A stretch of 64,000 nt of DNA from the NCBI GenBank assembly GCA_964640175.1, contig CAZXFW010000001.1, forward strand, positions 186,001-250,000, written 5' to 3'. This DNA is from JACKDX01 sp964640175. Its GTDB lineage: Bacteria > Myxococcota_A > Polyangia > Polyangiales > GCA-016699535. The position numbers and the translations under genes were made by a program. Shown piece after piece: positions 61,151 through 64,000 of the stretch. A model generated the notes under the pieces. That model was given only the letters and a program-made list of their open reading frames with translations, made no database searches and was not told the DNA's origin. How positions within the stretch are numbered: the first letter of the stretch is position 1; the number at the start of each line of letters is the position of its first letter.

Positions 61151-61993
61151 AGAAAACCCTGGCAATTGCGCTTTCATGGCATCGAGGGGTGCGCGTTCAT
61201 TGGTCCATCGCTCGAAAGCCAACACGCCTTGATGAAGCAACATGCCCATCCCGTCCAATGCTGCCAGGCCCTGTGCCTTGGCTGCACGTGTCAGAGGTGT
61301 TCCATGGGGTCCATAGGCGAGATCCACAATCACGGCTGCAGGATTAATCGAGGTTACATGAAGCTGTTTTATCAACGTTTGCGCTTCATGACTGTTGTGT
61401 AAGGTAGCACTGCTGGCTTGAATCAAGAGTTCTGTACGTTGAATGATGTTGATATCGACCGTTTGCAGATCATGTGGGATCAGCTGTGTCTGAATGTGCG
61501 TTTGTAGATCCATTACAAGATGTTTGGCTTGATCAATTCTACGTGCCAATAGGTTGATTGTAGAAGCTCCAGCCTCAGCAAGCCCCACAATAGCGGCACG
61601 GGCTGCTCCGCCTGCGCCTACCATAGTGACTTGTTTGTTTTTGATTTCGATGCCTTCGGATAATAACGCATGCACTAAGCCTGGCGCATCCGTGTTTGAG
61701 CCGAGCAGGCGGCCTTTGACGTTGCTCACACAGTTTACGGCTCCGATAAGCTGAGCAGAAGGCTCAATCTCATCCAAAAGAGGTAACACATTGTGTTTGT
61801 GTGGAAGCGTAAGATTGACTCCCCGGATGTCCAACGCAACCAATGCCTGTAGGGCGCCTTTCAATTGTTCAGGAGGCACGGCAAATGGCACATAGACGCT
61901 GTCCATATCAAGCGCATGGAATGCTGCATTGTGCATGGCTGGAGAAAGTGAATGGGCGACTGGCCATCCAAAAATACCGTAAATAGTCGTCAT
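61139..61993 (-). CDS. aroE: shikimate dehydrogenase
   Basis: NADPH-dependent reduction of 3-dehydroshikimate to shikimate in aromatic amino acid synthesis. The 284-residue protein has the substrate motif FGWPVAHSLSPAMHN, NLTLPHKHNVLPL with catalytic Lys, NTDAPG and the Rossmann loop GAGGAARAA. Overlaps xseA by 4 bases (ATGA), so it is co-translated after it. Confidence 0.95.
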   Translation of the reverse strand: MTTIYGIFGWPVAHSLSPAMHNAAFHALDMDSVYVPFAVPPEQLKGALQALVALDIRGVNLTLPHKHNVLPLLDEIEPSAQLIGAVNCVSNVKGRLLGSNTDAPGLVHALLSEGIEIKNKQVTMVGAGGAARAAIVGLAEAGASTINLLARRIDQAKHLVMDLQTHIQTQLIPHDLQTVDINIIQRTELLIQASSATLHNSHEAQTLIKQLHVTSINPAAVIVDLAYGPHGTPLTRAAKAQGLAALDGMGMLLHQGVLAFERWTNERAPLDAMKAQLPGFSSAL

Positions 61994-63225
61994 TCTTTTT
62001 GCTCAACCCGAGTGCGCAAGCTGCCCTGATGTAAACGCACAGAGACGGCATCGCCAACCTCTGCCTTGTCGGCGTTGAGTAGCACTTTGCCGCTCATGTC
62101 GTGGATTGCTATGGCGTATCCCCTTGCCAAAATACCAAGTGGTGACAAGGCTTGAAGTTGCACATAAAGGCGCTCCAGAGTGTTCCGTTGAGTCACAAGC
62201 AACCGTTCCATGCAAGCCCGAAGCCGTGTTTCCAGTTCAGTAAAAGCAGTGCGATCTTTGGCAAGGCTGTGCCTGGGATCTTCGATCTGTTTGCAAAGGC
62301 GCTCCAGACGCAAATGACACAGATTCATGAAGGCATCCATGGCGCGTTGCAAGGCTCTTGTTTCAGATGCCAACGTGTGTTGCAGCGTAAGTTTATCGGG
62401 GACGACAAGTTCAGCGGCATGGGATGGAGTGGCAGCCCGTAGATCGGCTACAAGATCGGCAATCGTCACATCGACTTCATGTCCTACGGCACTGACGACA
62501 GGGACACGACAAGCGGCGATGGCACGTGCCAAGCCTTCATCGTTGAATGCTGCGAGATCTTCGGCGCTTCCGCCACCGCGTGTGACGATGACTACATCAA
62601 GTTCAGGAAGTCTTTGAATGGCCAAAAGTGCTTTGGTAATAGAAGCAGGTGCGTTTTTTCCCTGAACCGTGCATGGGGCAAGAACTAACCTTAGAGGAAA
62701 TCGTTTGGACGCAACACGTAAGATATCTATGAAGGCAGCGCCATCACTGCTACTGACAATGCCTACTGTTATTGGTATCCGTGGCAACGCTCTGCGCTTG
62801 CTGGGATCAATCAGGCCTTCTGTCTCGAGTTTTTTGCGGAGACGGTCAAACTGAGCCTTTAAATCACCTTCGCCCTCAGGCACGGCGGTATGCACAATGA
62901 GTTGATACGTGCCGCGCGCTTCATACATCGTGAGCCCGCCGGACAAACGTACCCGGGCCCCATCTTCTAGGTTAGCCTTGGTTATCATGGCATCGCTGCG
63001 AAACATGACACATCGAAGCTGAGCGACAGCGTTCTGGTCATTAAGTGTGAAATAGACGTGTCCGGAGCGATGCCGTTTGACATCCGTAAGTTCGCCCCGC
63101 ACAGAGATATTTGGCCAGTGTGTTTCCAGCGTATGTCTGACTAGGCCGTTAATTTCGGCAACGGTGAAAACACGCTCAGAAGATTCTTTAAGATCAAGCG
63201 GATCAAAAAGCCAGGGTGTCGACAT
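61990..63225 (-). CDS. xseA: exodeoxyribonuclease VII large subunit
   Basis: Large subunit of ExoVII, which digests single-stranded DNA with XseB. The 411-residue protein has an N-terminal OB fold (ISVRGELTDVKRHRSGHVYF) and the catalytic core VTRGGGSAEDLAAFNDEGLA with AVGHEVDVTIADLVADLRA. A coiled-coil region and C-terminal LARGYAIAI follow. xseB is not visible next to it; aroE follows instead. It is divergent from folK with 17 bases between starts. Confidence 0.96.
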   Translation of the reverse strand: MSTPWLFDPLDLKESSERVFTVAEINGLVRHTLETHWPNISVRGELTDVKRHRSGHVYFTLNDQNAVAQLRCVMFRSDAMITKANLEDGARVRLSGGLTMYEARGTYQLIVHTAVPEGEGDLKAQFDRLRKKLETEGLIDPSKRRALPRIPITVGIVSSSDGAAFIDILRVASKRFPLRLVLAPCTVQGKNAPASITKALLAIQRLPELDVVIVTRGGGSAEDLAAFNDEGLARAIAACRVPVVSAVGHEVDVTIADLVADLRAATPSHAAELVVPDKLTLQHTLASETRALQRAMDAFMNLCHLRLERLCKQIEDPRHSLAKDRTAFTELETRLRACMERLLVTQRNTLERLYVQLQALSPLGILARGYAIAIHDMSGKVLLNADKAEVGDAVSVRLHQGSLRTRVEQKE

Positions 63226-63242
63226 TGAACTAAGGCTATGCC

Positions 63243-63722
63243 ATGCCGCATGTAATGCAAATGGTGTTGGGACTGGGGTCTAACCTGGGAAGTCGGCTGG
63301 CGTTGTTGTCGCAGGCGGCCGCCTTGATTGCGGAGGTACCTGATACAGAGGTGACCAAGCGTTCAGCAGTGTATGAAACTGCTCCGATGGGGCCACCCCA
63401 GCCATGGTATTTGAATGCAGCCGTGCGTATACACACGACCTTGGCACCGTTGGAATTGTGGCAACACTTGCAACATATTGAGTCCGTATGTGGGCGTGTT
63501 AAGCGGGAGCGCTGGGGGCCTCGTACGCTTGATATCGACATATTGTGGGCTGAAACCTTGCAGATGAACGACCCGTCGTTATGCATTCCCCATCGTGGCC
63601 TGATGGAGCGTGCATTTGCCTTGGCGCCACTGTTGGATGTCGCACCCGAGCTTGAACCTACATTAAGGGGGCGGCTCGCAGAGCTGGGTGGGAGCCCCCG
63701 CATCTACTGCCATGTTTGGTAG
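63243..63722 (+). CDS. folK: hydroxymethyl-dihydropterin pyrophosphokinase
   Basis: Transfers diphosphate from ATP to 6-hydroxymethyl-7,8-dihydropterin in folate synthesis. The 159-residue protein has the family start LGLGSNLGSRLALL, the substrate motif KRSAVYETAPMG and the signature RERWGPRTLDIDIL. ATG 63243 or 63238 are both possible; 63243 is in frame with the core. folP or folB is not adjacent in the window. Confidence 0.95.
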   Translation: MPHVMQMVLGLGSNLGSRLALLSQAAALIAEVPDTEVTKRSAVYETAPMGPPQPWYLNAAVRIHTTLAPLELWQHLQHIESVCGRVKRERWGPRTLDIDILWAETLQMNDPSLCIPHRGLMERAFALAPLLDVAPELEPTLRGRLAELGGSPRIYCHVW

Positions 63723-63849
63723 GCCAGGACATCTCTTTAGGGATTAAAGCAGCACCAATCGCTGGCTAGTACTCAGATTGATTGAGCTTTTTGTCCGAGG
63801 ACAGTAAAATACCAGAGCTAACCCATTTGCTGCAGACCGAGGACATTGC

Positions 63850-64000
63850 ATGGCGGATACGCGCAAAGATAAGCGCGCACCAGTTTCGTTGAAGGTACGT
63901 TTCAAAAGCGCGACTGTCGATCAGTTCATCGAACAGTACAGCATCGATGTATCTCGAGGCGGGTTGTTCATTAAATCCAAAAGCCCCATGCCTGTGGGGA
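63850..64000 (+). CDS. PilZ domain protein, partial (cut by window end)
   Basis: An open frame from ATG 63850 to the window end, 50 residues, starting MADTRKDKRAPVSLKVRF. The KDKRAPV stretch is the N-terminal basic motif region and DVSRGGLFIKS is the (D/N)xSxxG motif, so this is a PilZ domain of the type common in myxobacteria (TIGR02266-like). Probably a c-di-GMP receptor. The rest of the gene lies beyond the window, and other domains may follow. Confidence 0.7.
   Translation, partial: MADTRKDKRAPVSLKVRFKSATVDQFIEQYSIDVSRGGLFIKSKSPMPVG

Overview
The window is ordinary bacterial chromosome with moderate G+C, carrying one accessory block. Gene content points to a Gram-negative delta-proteobacterial lineage, most likely Myxococcota-like. 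The indications are many Cys-anchored outer-membrane lipoproteins, TonB-dependent receptors with a TonB-like C-terminal domain fused at the N-terminus (27005-29581 and 55425-57851), a Ser/Thr kinase with a PEGA tail, two PilZ proteins, a POTRA/barrel-DUF4390-NtrY operon, and orphan two-component proteins. This placement is inference from gene content; no marker gene was compared with a database.

Layout. 0-6 kb: a FliI/SctN-type ATPase, a small lipoprotein behind a possible sigma-54 promoter, an NtrC-type activator, a Cys-rich acidic lipoprotein, DnaJ, and an RluA-family pseudouridine synthase. 6-13 kb (mostly minus): a YadG/YadH-type ABC exporter, uvrB, serC, tRNA-Ala(CGC) and bioD-bioF. 13-21 kb (plus): a CbpA-like J protein bracketed by two parS-like sites, uppS, cdsA, a glutamate dehydrogenase, then a translationally coupled trio of POTRA/barrel protein, DUF4390 protein and NtrY-like kinase. 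21-26 kb: a Fic-fold protein lacking the catalytic His, a DUF2079 membrane protein, a small outer-membrane barrel, a MaoC hydratase and rpsU.

26-39 kb is the accessory block and the most interesting part. A Fur-family regulator (30706-31194) sits among secreted lipoproteins and a TonB-dependent receptor. Three promoters in the block carry the same operator-like word, TTGCAA-N5-TTGCAT (29617, 31266, 35115). A fourth, weaker copy lies at the start of the Fur gene itself. The word is close to the published Nur (nickel) box and also resembles Mur (manganese) sites. The targets are a TonB/receptor fusion plus lipoprotein, two paralogous lipoproteins with a canonical EF-hand loop and a His-rich C-terminus, a very His-rich lipoprotein, and a tandem set of three related lipoproteins. 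I read it as a metal-responsive surface uptake or scavenging system whose metal cannot be named from sequence. Two neighbouring genes in it are frameshifted, and an AAA_14/DUF4143 ATPase sits in the middle.

39-64 kb returns to housekeeping: clpB, a PilZ protein, a long-form glyA, a DUF2723 membrane protein, an ornithine-cyclodeaminase homologue, aspS, rimO, ychF, aroE, xseA, folK and a second PilZ gene cut by the window end. Within it is a tight plus-strand unit (55425-61150): TonB/receptor fusion, lipoprotein, Ser/Thr kinase with PEGA tail, LysM-repeat protein. No CRISPR array, rRNA, insertion sequence or prophage was seen.
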